Source: a virus
DNA: 37,839 bases
Reading direction: 5' to 3' (one strand)
Virus record (IMG/VR): IMGVR_UViG_3300034062_002287
Span: 1 to 37,839 of that record
Below the pieces are notes generated by a model, which saw only the letters and a program-made list of their open reading frames with translations, had not been told where the DNA came from and searched no databases. Made by a program: the position numbers and the translations under genes. Of this stretch, positions 7,490-14,927 are shown in pieces. Each line of letters opens with the position of its first letter. The first letter of the stretch is position 1.

Positions 7490-7837
7490 ATGGAAGAACA
7501 ACTATGGATTCTAAACACAAAGATTGAGGCATTTCAAGTCTTTATGTTACTTTTTTTTAACTCACTTGCAATAATTGGTATTCACAACATCTTTGCAGGG
7601 GAAGGAATGATTTTTAAGCCCATAACAGAACGATTTGAAAAGTTCATTGGCGATGAATGGTTTTGGATAACAAAGCCACTTTATAACTGCCCTCCTTGTA
7701 TGATACTACTCTATGGATTTCCATTTGCTTTCTTTGTTTACGATGGTCAGCCTTACGGTTACTTTTGGATGTTTGCCTATTGTATAGCTTTGAGTGGGCT
7801 TAATAAAATATTAACCTCAATAATTTACCGAGATTAA
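7490..7837 (+). CDS. Membrane protein with CPPC motif (115 aa)
   Basis: Hydrophobic protein with three probable membrane segments (FMLLFFNSLAIIGIHNIF; MILLYGFPFAFFVY; FWMFAYCIALSGLNKIL) and a conserved-looking LYNCPPCMILLYG. I recall a similar CPPCM-containing membrane family in Bacteroidetes phages, without a known function. The frame is open from 7457, but the ATG at 7490, after AAATAAACAACACA, is the better start and avoids overlapping the previous gene. A redox-active or metal-binding CxxC in a membrane setting is possible. Confidence 0.65.
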   Translation: MEEQLWILNTKIEAFQVFMLLFFNSLAIIGIHNIFAGEGMIFKPITERFEKFIGDEWFWITKPLYNCPPCMILLYGFPFAFFVYDGQPYGYFWMFAYCIALSGLNKILTSIIYRD

Positions 7838-8041
7838 ATGAATTGGTTGCTAATCTTAAACAATAATGGATTTGTTGCTCAAGGGCATTCTTGTGGATGC
7901 CAAGGCAACAACCAATATCATAGATTTGCAAACGGATCAACAGAAGTAAAAGTTTACAAGAAATTAAACCAATATCAAATAAAAATAAATAATGTTTGGA
8001 GCGATAAAAAAGCAATTACAGAACTTAGCACCGAGTTCTAA
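7838..8041 (+). CDS. Hypothetical protein (67 aa)
   Basis: The ATG abuts the preceding TAA. The sequence has HSCGCQGNNQYHRF followed by a beta-like STEVKVYKKLNQYQIK stretch. The CGC and flanking His could bind metal. Its last 50 bp overlap the start of the tail assembly chaperone gene in another frame. No function can be assigned. I remember similar short proteins upstream of tail genes in Bacteroidetes phages, but this is weak. Confidence 0.55.
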   Translation: MNWLLILNNNGFVAQGHSCGCQGNNQYHRFANGSTEVKVYKKLNQYQIKINNVWSDKKAITELSTEF

Positions 8042-8603
8042 TGTAATCGTAAAGGATGGATTTACTTTAGAGTTTGCATTTGAATGTAATAAAGTAAAAT
8101 ACTACGAGTTTAAAGATAAAAATTCAATGCCATTCCAACGTGGATTGGATGCCTTAATATTTTTTGAAGAACTTCAAAATGGAGTTACAAGAGATTACAT
8201 TCTCAATCACATCGAAGTAATGAAAAAATGCACTGAGGTAAAGAATGGTAAATCTTTGGACTTAAAAAATATGTTCATTGAGATAGCACGATTTGAAGAA
8301 CGATTGAAATACATCATAAGCCCAGAGATTATCTATAAGGTTGCCTCAGTAGCCTTTATTGATGACAAAGAAAGCGTATTGAGATACGACCACGAATACA
8401 ATAAGCATAAGATTGAAAGTTGGAAAAAATATGGAGATGGTTTTTTTTTGCACGAACCTTTAAAGAAATTGATACCGTTTTTAAATACATACGCAGACAG
8501 TTCCCTAACGTATTTGAGGGTGGTGGACAAAATAGAAAGTTTGCAGAAAGTGGCTCATTCATTGATTCTGTTAGAGGAGGAATTGAAAGCCGAGAACGAT
8601 TGA
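7992..8603 (+). CDS. Tail assembly chaperone, short (gpG-like) product
   Basis: A 203-aa protein ending in zero frame at 8603. It lies immediately before the tape measure gene, where siphophages encode the gpG/gpGT chaperones. The N-terminal part is alpha/beta (NVIVKDGFTLEFAFECNKV) and the middle is helical. At codon 153 the gene contains nine consecutive T residues ending in the -1 slippery heptamer T TTT TTG. A second ORF in the -1 frame continues from there to the tape measure start, so a minority of ribosomes should make a longer protein. Sequence similarity to known chaperones was not checked; position and frameshift layout make the case. Confidence 0.75.
   Translation: MFGAIKKQLQNLAPSSNVIVKDGFTLEFAFECNKVKYYEFKDKNSMPFQRGLDALIFFEELQNGVTRDYILNHIEVMKKCTEVKNGKSLDLKNMFIEIARFEERLKYIISPEIIYKVASVAFIDDKESVLRYDHEYNKHKIESWKKYGDGFFLHEPLKKLIPFLNTYADSSLTYLRVVDKIESLQKVAHSLILLEEELKAEND
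8444..8450 (+). promoter_or_regulatory. Probable -1 ribosomal frameshift site (T TTT TTG)
   Basis: In the 7992 frame the codons read GGT TTT TTT TTG (8439-8450). The last seven bases fit X XXY YYZ as T TTT TTG. Slipping back one base moves ribosomes into the frame that runs uninterrupted to 8728. A weak downstream stem (AAATAC at 8484 onward with GTATTT near 8510) might stimulate it. A homopolymer assembly error is the alternative. Confidence 0.7.
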
Positions 8604-8728
8604 AATTAATAGTAATGAAATTTCTTCCACCAACATTTCAAATAAATTCATTAAATTTGTACGATTTCTTTTTTTTCGCAAACGAAGCGAAGAGCCAACA
8701 ACTAAATAGAACCGCTAATAAGAAATAG
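8450..8728 (+). CDS. Tail assembly chaperone, -1 frameshift extension (gpT-like)
   Basis: Part read only after the -1 slip: 92 residues beginning ARTFKEIDTVFKYIRRQF and ending at TAG 8726-8728. The fusion would be 153 + 92 = 245 aa. This frame has no ATG near its beginning (only a TTG at 8420 upstream), which argues against an independent gene. Its stop overlaps the GTG start of the tape measure (TAGTG), the usual tight arrangement. In lambda the gpGT fusion coats the tape measure and recruits major tail protein; the same role is inferred. Confidence 0.7.
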   Translation, partial: ARTFKEIDTVFKYIRRQFPNVFEGGGQNRKFAESGSFIDSVRGGIESRERLKLIVMKFLPPTFQINSLNLYDFFFFANEAKSQQLNRTANKK

Positions 8729-10992
8729 TGGAAAACGTAATTATCAAGTTTACTGCCGACACCACAGGATTACAACCTGCGGTTGAACAACTAAAACTTA
8801 TTGGAAAGATTACTGAGGAAGATGCAAGAAAGATTGATGAAATAAATCAATCCCAAGCCAAATATCTTAACACATTAAAAGCCACAACAAAGGAAGCAGG
8901 AAACTTTGGTGATGAAATGGCAAGTATTAAAGCAGAAATTCAAGCAGGAATATTAGAAGGAGTTGCTGAACACTTTGCTGAAATGGGTAAGGAGATGGAA
9001 GGGGCAGGAAAGAAAAGCAAAACCCTAAAACAAGAGTTAAAAGAATTAAAAACACAGATTGCAAGTGGTGGATTGGATGCAAAACAATTATCTGAAGCCA
9101 CAAAGAGAGCGGCAGAACTTACCGACCATTTAGGCGATGTAAATCAAAAGATTAAGGCATTATCAAGCGACACAAAGAGGATTGATGCAGTAGTTGAAGG
9201 ATTCAGAGGATTAGCTGGAGGTGTTTCAGTTGTTACAGGTGCAATGGGTTTGTTGGGTAGTGAAAATAAGGAACTTGAAAAGACATTGCTAAAAACTCAA
9301 AGTGCAATGGCTTTACTGCAAGGTGTTCAGGAGTTGGCAAACTTGGCAACGGGTGAGGGAATTGTAAAAAATTATGCCTTAGCAGCGAGTGAAAAAGTTG
9401 CAGCAGTAGCAAGTAAAGCATTAGGAGTAGAAATTACTGCATCAATGGCAATGGCAACGGGTGGCATATCTTTGTTAATTGCAGGACTTGCCTATTTAGT
9501 TGTTGAAATGAATACCACAGAGCAATCAACTAAACAGATTCAGGAAAGATTATCCAAGATGTATGAAAAGGATAAAGATGTTTATGAAAAAGTATTGCAA
9601 AAGCGATTAGAGTTATTAAAAGGAAATAAAAAAGGTGAGTTAGATGCCTTGAAGATTGCCTATGATTATGAGTTTAAACAAAGAGAAAAGGCAAGAAAAG
9701 AAACAGGTCAAAGCCAAGCGTCATTTGATGCAGAAACAGTGCTTAATTTTGAACTTTATAATAAGCAAAGGGATGAAATAAATAAAAAGTGGGATGAAAA
9801 GGAAAAGAAAGATTTAAAAGACCAACAAGAGAAAAAAGCAAAAGTAAAAGCAACAGCAGACGCAGAAGCCTTAAAAAAGGCAGAAGAAGAAGCACGAAAA
9901 AGAGCAGAGGCAGAAGCCAAAGCCACAGAAGAAGCCAACAAAAGAGCAATGGAGGATGTTGATTCAACCTCACAACTCAAAAAGAATTACTATAGGCAGT
10001 TAGACATTCAAAAAGAATATCAAAAAAGCAGTCTTGAAATTGATGAAATATACAGCAGGATTGCATCAGAAGGTCGTTATAAAACTTCCGAAGAAATCTA
10101 TGCCCAAGTAGAAAAAGAGTTAAAGGATTACGAGGATTTAAAGAAAAAGCAAACTGATATTGATACAAAATACTTAGAAGAAAAGGCAAAGAAAGAAGAA
10201 GAGTATAGGCAATTAGCACAGCAGACAGCCATACAGATATTGGAAAATACTGCTTCATTTGCCTTTAGCCAAATTGAACAAAACCTCCAACAAGAAACAG
10301 ATTTAAAAGTTGCCGCAGCAGAAGAAGAACAACGCAAACAATTAGAAGGTCGTGAGCTTTCAGCATCACAGCAACAAGCAATCGAGAGGAATACCCAAAG
10401 AGAAATAGCAAGAATAAAAACTGAGGCGGCAAGAAAGCAAAGACAAGCGGATGTAGTTCAAGCAAGTATCAATGGAGCAATAGCAATTACAAAGGCATAC
10501 GCAACAATGGATCCGATTTCAGCAAGTATTGCCGCAGTAGGAATAGCAACATTGACAGCCTTACAAATTGCATCCATCAAGAATCAACCGATACCAAAGT
10601 TTGCCAAAGGAACAAAAGGAGTTGAAGGCCCGGGAACAGATACAAGCGATTCAATACTTGCCTATCTATCCAAAGGAGAAATGGTTATCCCTACAAAGAC
10701 AAAAGAAAGCTATTTCCCTGCCTTAGATTTAATCTTTGATAAAAAGGTAAGCCCAAGTATTGCCAATGAATTATTATTGGAGGCATCAAAAGGAAACTAC
10801 AATATTTCTCACGATTATAATAGCCCAGTGTATGTTAATAGTTCAGTAGCCATTGACTATGATAAGTTAGATAGGTTATTCAGCAAAAACAAAAGCACCA
10901 CAAACATAAATATGGATGAAAGTGGATTCAGAAAATTTTTGATTACTGAGAATGGCAAGAATGAGTATCTAAATAAAAAATTTAGGAAATGA
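8728..10992 (+). CDS. Tail tape measure protein
   Basis: A 754-aa protein, the longest in the genome. The N-terminus (FTADTTGLQPAVEQLKLIG) is followed by long heptad-rich helices. A hydrophobic segment (about 228-262, GGISLLIAGLAYLVVEM) could form the membrane-active part. A charged Ala/Glu/Lys coiled coil spans about 350-410 (residues like EEARKRAEAEAKATEE). The C-terminal signature FAKGTKGVEGPGTDTSDSI followed by AYLSKGEMVIPT is one I associate strongly with tape measure proteins of Bacteroidetes phages. It sets tail length and is released for DNA entry. The GTG start overlaps the chaperone stop by 1 bp. Its length implies a comparatively short siphovirus tail. Confidence 0.9.
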   Translation: MENVIIKFTADTTGLQPAVEQLKLIGKITEEDARKIDEINQSQAKYLNTLKATTKEAGNFGDEMASIKAEIQAGILEGVAEHFAEMGKEMEGAGKKSKTLKQELKELKTQIASGGLDAKQLSEATKRAAELTDHLGDVNQKIKALSSDTKRIDAVVEGFRGLAGGVSVVTGAMGLLGSENKELEKTLLKTQSAMALLQGVQELANLATGEGIVKNYALAASEKVAAVASKALGVEITASMAMATGGISLLIAGLAYLVVEMNTTEQSTKQIQERLSKMYEKDKDVYEKVLQKRLELLKGNKKGELDALKIAYDYEFKQREKARKETGQSQASFDAETVLNFELYNKQRDEINKKWDEKEKKDLKDQQEKKAKVKATADAEALKKAEEEARKRAEAEAKATEEANKRAMEDVDSTSQLKKNYYRQLDIQKEYQKSSLEIDEIYSRIASEGRYKTSEEIYAQVEKELKDYEDLKKKQTDIDTKYLEEKAKKEEEYRQLAQQTAIQILENTASFAFSQIEQNLQQETDLKVAAAEEEQRKQLEGRELSASQQQAIERNTQREIARIKTEAARKQRQADVVQASINGAIAITKAYATMDPISASIAAVGIATLTALQIASIKNQPIPKFAKGTKGVEGPGTDTSDSILAYLSKGEMVIPTKTKESYFPALDLIFDKKVSPSIANELLLEASKGNYNISHDYNSPVYVNSSVAIDYDKLDRLFSKNKSTTNINMDESGFRKFLITENGKNEYLNKKFRK

Positions 10993-13172
10993 ATTGGAAG
11001 TTTACAATAATTGAAAGTAACTTAGATGAAACGATTATTATTGAGCCTATTGGATGGGATGGATTAACAATTGGATTAACAAGAAACTTTGAGAATCATG
11101 GAATTATTAAGACCATTGAGAATACAGACTTTCAATTTATTGAGGATGCCTATGTATTATTAAAGTCAATTTATGATACTACGGGAGCAGATTCAATAGC
11201 TTTTTTAAAAGTAGAGTATCAATGTGAATCAGAGGCATATCAGTTGTTAGATACGTTTAAATTCGATTTTAATACCTATAAGAGAACTTGTGGTGATATG
11301 TGTATGATTGAGATTGCTGTAAATGCCAATAGTTGTTTGAATGATTTAATGGTGAGGATGTCGCAAGATATAGACTTAGCAACTACAACGGATATAGATG
11401 GAAACGAAATAACACCACTTGCAGAGGTAGATATTACATTGGGAGGTCAAGATATAGTTATTAGGAATAGGGCAGTTCCTGACCCAAGTTTAACCTATCA
11501 ATTGTCAATTACATTATCAACAAGAAACTTTGATGCCTTTCCTGCTATTGGTTGGTTGTATCATTCTTTAGCATTAAGAGTTACTGAAATTCAAGAAATA
11601 CCTGCTTTTAATTTTCTCAGCCCAACGGGAGAAACATTTGAATGTGCAACAGAACAAATGAATGATCAACCTAATTGGGAAACTGATGAAATTTTAGCTT
11701 ATACTATTTGGGAAAGAGATTTAGAAAATATTAACTTAACCGAGTTATGTCTTGAAAGAGGTTATGAGTTTAGTTTAGATGTTAACATTAGTGGAACTAT
11801 TGTAGTTCAATCAACACTTGATGCAAGTATTGTGAGTATAGATTATCAATTATATGAATTAGACGTTGTTAATAATATAAATTTGATTTATTCAGTTAAT
11901 ATGTTAACTACATCGTATGCAATTCCTGATGATATGACTCCTGTATCAATTCCTTTTTCTTATGCCAACTATTCACCTCCAAGCTTTGCAAATACAAGAA
12001 AGTTATTTGTTGTTTTTGAAACTAACTATGGTACTCCTGATGGAGTAAATGAAGATTGTAAAAGTATGCAGTTTGATTGGCAATATGATGCAGGTTCTTA
12101 TGTAGAAATGGCAATAAACACAAGTTGCCCTGACACAACTATCAAAGGGGTAAACTTAAAAGATACATTTGAATTTTTGCCAACAGCACTTGTAGGAGAT
12201 TGCTACGATGTACAATGCAATGATGAATGTATGGCTGACCATATTTTAACAAATGGTTTAAAGTTAAGAAGAAAACCCGATACAAGCAACCTATTCCTTA
12301 GCTGGGAAAATCTATTTAGAAACACCTCAAAAATATTTAATTTAGGTTGGGGAATATCTGGCAGCGACTTAATAATTGATAAGGCTAAAAAGTTCTATCA
12401 ACAAACAAATACAATATCGTTAGGAGCAGTTGATGAAGTAAAGATTAGCCATGCAAAAGAGTTTTTATTTGGGAAAGTAAATGTAGGTTATAGCAAGTGG
12501 GAATCTGAAGAGTACAATGGACTTGACGAGATGAATACAATGAGAAAGTATTCAAGACAAGGCAGTAATTCAGATAAAACACTTGACTTAGTAAGCCAAT
12601 TTATCACCGCAGGATATACCATTGAGATAACAAGGCGAAAAAGTCCATTTTCAAGCGATTGGAGATATGATAGTGATACATTTGTAATAAACATTGATGG
12701 CTCAAATGCAGTGCAAGGAGTAACATCTCCAACAAATATTGTAAGTCCATCAACAAGATACAATTACAGATTAACACCAATTAGAAATTTATTAAATTGG
12801 TTTAATCGTTTGTGCCTTTATTCACCTCAAGAATTAGTATTTAATTCATCAAACGGTAACTTTATTGCAAGTGGTAGAATGACTGGGCAATGTGATTTAG
12901 AGGATGCAGCAATAGCCGAAAATGATAACATAGTAACAGCAGATTTTGATGTAAGTGCAAATGCAGCACCTTATTTTTTGCCAATTATTTATGAATTTTC
13001 AATACCTTTGACAATGAATCAATTTATGAATGAAATGTTGGTTGACATTTATGAAAATATTTATTCATTTGAATGCAACGATATTACATTTAATGGTTAT
13101 TTATTAACCGCTACTTATGACCCGAATCAAGGAATGGCAAAGTTTACGCTGCTCCACGCAATTATGGAATAA
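10989..13172 (+). CDS. Distal tail / tail-tip structural protein (727 aa)
   Basis: Overlaps the tape measure by 4 bp (ATGA) and follows it directly, the position of distal-tail (Dit) and tail-associated proteins. The protein is mainly beta strand, with many cysteines (TCGDMCMIE, CYDVQCNDECMAD). The N-terminus (WKFTIIESNLDETIIIEPIG) resembles the opening of tail-tip proteins I have seen in Bacteroidetes phages. The middle (about 250-400) looks like a beta-sandwich, possibly carbohydrate binding. Whether it is Dit, Tal or a fusion of both cannot be decided by eye. Confidence 0.7.
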   Translation: MNWKFTIIESNLDETIIIEPIGWDGLTIGLTRNFENHGIIKTIENTDFQFIEDAYVLLKSIYDTTGADSIAFLKVEYQCESEAYQLLDTFKFDFNTYKRTCGDMCMIEIAVNANSCLNDLMVRMSQDIDLATTTDIDGNEITPLAEVDITLGGQDIVIRNRAVPDPSLTYQLSITLSTRNFDAFPAIGWLYHSLALRVTEIQEIPAFNFLSPTGETFECATEQMNDQPNWETDEILAYTIWERDLENINLTELCLERGYEFSLDVNISGTIVVQSTLDASIVSIDYQLYELDVVNNINLIYSVNMLTTSYAIPDDMTPVSIPFSYANYSPPSFANTRKLFVVFETNYGTPDGVNEDCKSMQFDWQYDAGSYVEMAINTSCPDTTIKGVNLKDTFEFLPTALVGDCYDVQCNDECMADHILTNGLKLRRKPDTSNLFLSWENLFRNTSKIFNLGWGISGSDLIIDKAKKFYQQTNTISLGAVDEVKISHAKEFLFGKVNVGYSKWESEEYNGLDEMNTMRKYSRQGSNSDKTLDLVSQFITAGYTIEITRRKSPFSSDWRYDSDTFVINIDGSNAVQGVTSPTNIVSPSTRYNYRLTPIRNLLNWFNRLCLYSPQELVFNSSNGNFIASGRMTGQCDLEDAAIAENDNIVTADFDVSANAAPYFLPIIYEFSIPLTMNQFMNEMLVDIYENIYSFECNDITFNGYLLTATYDPNQGMAKFTLLHAIME

Positions 13173-14017
13173 TGGCCACAAGCCTTATAGATTTACAGAA
13201 TAGCTTTGTAAGATTTAATGAGCAAGAATTTATTACTGACAATGATTGCGGAGTTGTTGTTGATACTTGTTTACCAATATGTGAAGCAGGAGATTTAAAG
13301 TTTCAGTTTAAAGTTATTTCAAATGATTATGCAACCTCAGCTGATTTGTTAAGTGCTTTTCAAGTAAGGAGGCAAACAAGTAGCGGATTGACCACAATTT
13401 CAACAGTGGGCAAGGATATTGCAACAATATCAACCAATACTTACATAATGTTTTTGCAATTTGACATTTCAAGTTTATTAAATGGATTGAATGATGGAGA
13501 TTGCTTTACATTACAATTTAATTTTTTAAAAGATGAACCACCTGCATATTTGTCAATAGAATCAATAACTTGTTTTAAATACTCAGTTGATAAATGCTTT
13601 ACAAGTAGGATTACTTACACTAACAATGAGGATGCTTTTGGATTTTATTATCCCAATGCTGAAAATAGAAGAAATGCAATTAGACTTCCAATGTATGCTT
13701 CTAATCCTGCCTTTGACATTGAACAAAAAACATACGTTAGAAGCAATGGAGAAAGAACAAAAGTATTTGCACGATTAGCAAAGAAATATAAGTTTGTTAC
13801 AGATTTTTTGACTGAGGAATTGCATCAAAAGTTAGTAGTTGCATTGAACCACGACACCGTGCTAATAGCAACATCAACAGACTATCAATTAGAGTGTACT
13901 TTTGAAAACGAATACAACCAAGACTTTCCAAGTATTATGCAAGGGATGAATGTATGGCCAGCAGATTTTCAAGTCTATGAAACACCATTTAACGAAATAA
14001 ATAATAATTGTGGATAA
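13172..14017 (+). CDS. Tail-tip associated protein (281 aa)
   Basis: Starts at an ATG overlapping the previous stop (TAATG). It is beta-rich with cysteine clusters (NDCGVVVDTCLPICEAGDL; CFKYSVDKCFTSR). The N-terminal half looks like a binding domain. The C-terminal half (IRLPMYASNPAFDIEQKTYV, ERTKVFARLAKKYKFVTDFL) resembles the conserved part of Bacteroidetes tail proteins. A receptor-binding or tail-tip role is inferred from order: tape measure, 727-aa tail protein, this gene. Its stop codon lies in a perfect 9-base DnaA-box-like string (14009-14017), probably by chance. Confidence 0.62.
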   Translation: MATSLIDLQNSFVRFNEQEFITDNDCGVVVDTCLPICEAGDLKFQFKVISNDYATSADLLSAFQVRRQTSSGLTTISTVGKDIATISTNTYIMFLQFDISSLLNGLNDGDCFTLQFNFLKDEPPAYLSIESITCFKYSVDKCFTSRITYTNNEDAFGFYYPNAENRRNAIRLPMYASNPAFDIEQKTYVRSNGERTKVFARLAKKYKFVTDFLTEELHQKLVVALNHDTVLIATSTDYQLECTFENEYNQDFPSIMQGMNVWPADFQVYETPFNEINNNCG

Positions 14018-14018
14018 T

Positions 14019-14870
14019 ATGAACACAGGAATACTTTTAATCGCCATAGGCCATAAAAACTATGGAAGTATGGCAGCAAATTTAGCAATGTCAATTCGTG
14101 CAAACAATTGCAACTTACCAATTACATTAATTACTCAAACCGATACAATTAGTAGGTTAGATGATAATTATAAAGCATTGTTTACAGAAATAAAAGAGAT
14201 TCCAAAACATTGCTATACATTAAAAGATAATGAAACGTGCTACATTAAAGCTAAAGCACACATGGATGAACTAACTCCGTATGATTACACTTTGTTTATT
14301 GATGCCGATGTTATTTTAATCAACAACTTTGTTATAAATGATGAAATTGAAAAATTAAAAGAGTTAGATTTCACAATAAAAAACAAAGGCAAAAACAATA
14401 AGTTTTCTATTTGGGCAGATATGAATGAAGTTGTGAAACAATACAACTTAGAAGATAAAGAAATTTATGAAATACATTCAGAATTTATATGGTGGAAAAA
14501 AGGTCAACCAGCAATGGCTAAATGGGCAGAAAACTTTGAAACATTAAAAGTACAACCTACAAATTTTGCAGGATGTGTTGCTGATGAATTGCCTTTATTT
14601 ATATCGATGGCTCAAACAAACACAAAGCCACATTTAGAAGGTTACAACCCTATTTATTGGTATAATCAAGATTCCAAAAACCAAAAAAGGATTAAAGATA
14701 TGCGAGATGATGGTTATTGCGGATTAAGTATTGGAGGCAATGCAATATCAGAACTCCAAAGAACAAGTTACGATATATTGACAACAATTTATAGTAAAAT
14801 GTTTAATATGCACTATGTTTTAAAGGCACAACAAAAGAAAAAATGGGATGCTAATAGGTCAAATATGTAA
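14019..14870 (+). CDS. Glycosyltransferase, GT-A fold (GT8-like)
   Basis: A 283-aa protein. The opening strand ILLIAIGHKNYGSMAANLA and the central DYTLFIDADVILINN with DAD (D95-D97) are the nucleotide-sugar and metal-binding DxD features of GT-A transferases, closest in style to family 8. Later motifs FIWWKKG and CVADELPLF (about 160-200) fit the acceptor region. The frame could start at GTG 14010, but ATG 14019 directly after the previous stop is preferred. It sits between tail-tip and portal genes, so its target may be a virion protein. It is unrelated in sequence to the GT2-like enzyme at 5923. Confidence 0.78.
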   Translation: MNTGILLIAIGHKNYGSMAANLAMSIRANNCNLPITLITQTDTISRLDDNYKALFTEIKEIPKHCYTLKDNETCYIKAKAHMDELTPYDYTLFIDADVILINNFVINDEIEKLKELDFTIKNKGKNNKFSIWADMNEVVKQYNLEDKEIYEIHSEFIWWKKGQPAMAKWAENFETLKVQPTNFAGCVADELPLFISMAQTNTKPHLEGYNPIYWYNQDSKNQKRIKDMRDDGYCGLSIGGNAISELQRTSYDILTTIYSKMFNMHYVLKAQQKKKWDANRSNM

Positions 14871-14879
14871 AAGTATTTT

Positions 14880-14891
14880 GCATAATTATGC
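14880..14891. promoter_or_regulatory. 12-bp perfect palindrome before the portal gene
   Basis: GCATAATTATGC is a perfect dyad in the 57-nt gap between the glycosyltransferase and the portal gene. It could be an operator. A 9-codon micro-ORF (14908-14937, MVRYLLKWN) overlaps the portal start. No matching -7 box is present. Twelve-base palindromes do arise by chance in AT-rich DNA. Confidence 0.3.
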
Positions 14892-14927
14892 GATACAATA
14901 AATAAAAATGGTTAGATACCTACTAAA

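Noticed and set aside
8420-8728. Independent gene starting at TTG 8420
   Set aside because: The start is a TTG buried in the chaperone gene. The slippery heptamer and position favour a frameshift extension.
9743-10465. Several minus-strand ORFs under the tape measure gene
   Set aside because: They are Leu/Ser/Phe-rich mirror frames of the Lys/Glu/Ala coiled-coil codons, with no starts or promoters.
14009-14017. Perfect 9-base DnaA box (TGTGGATAA) at the tail-gene/glycosyltransferase junction
   Set aside because: Single copy, made of a stop codon and coding bases, with no AT-rich repeat nearby. Expected occasionally by chance in a genome of this size; the iteron array at 1010 is a better origin candidate.
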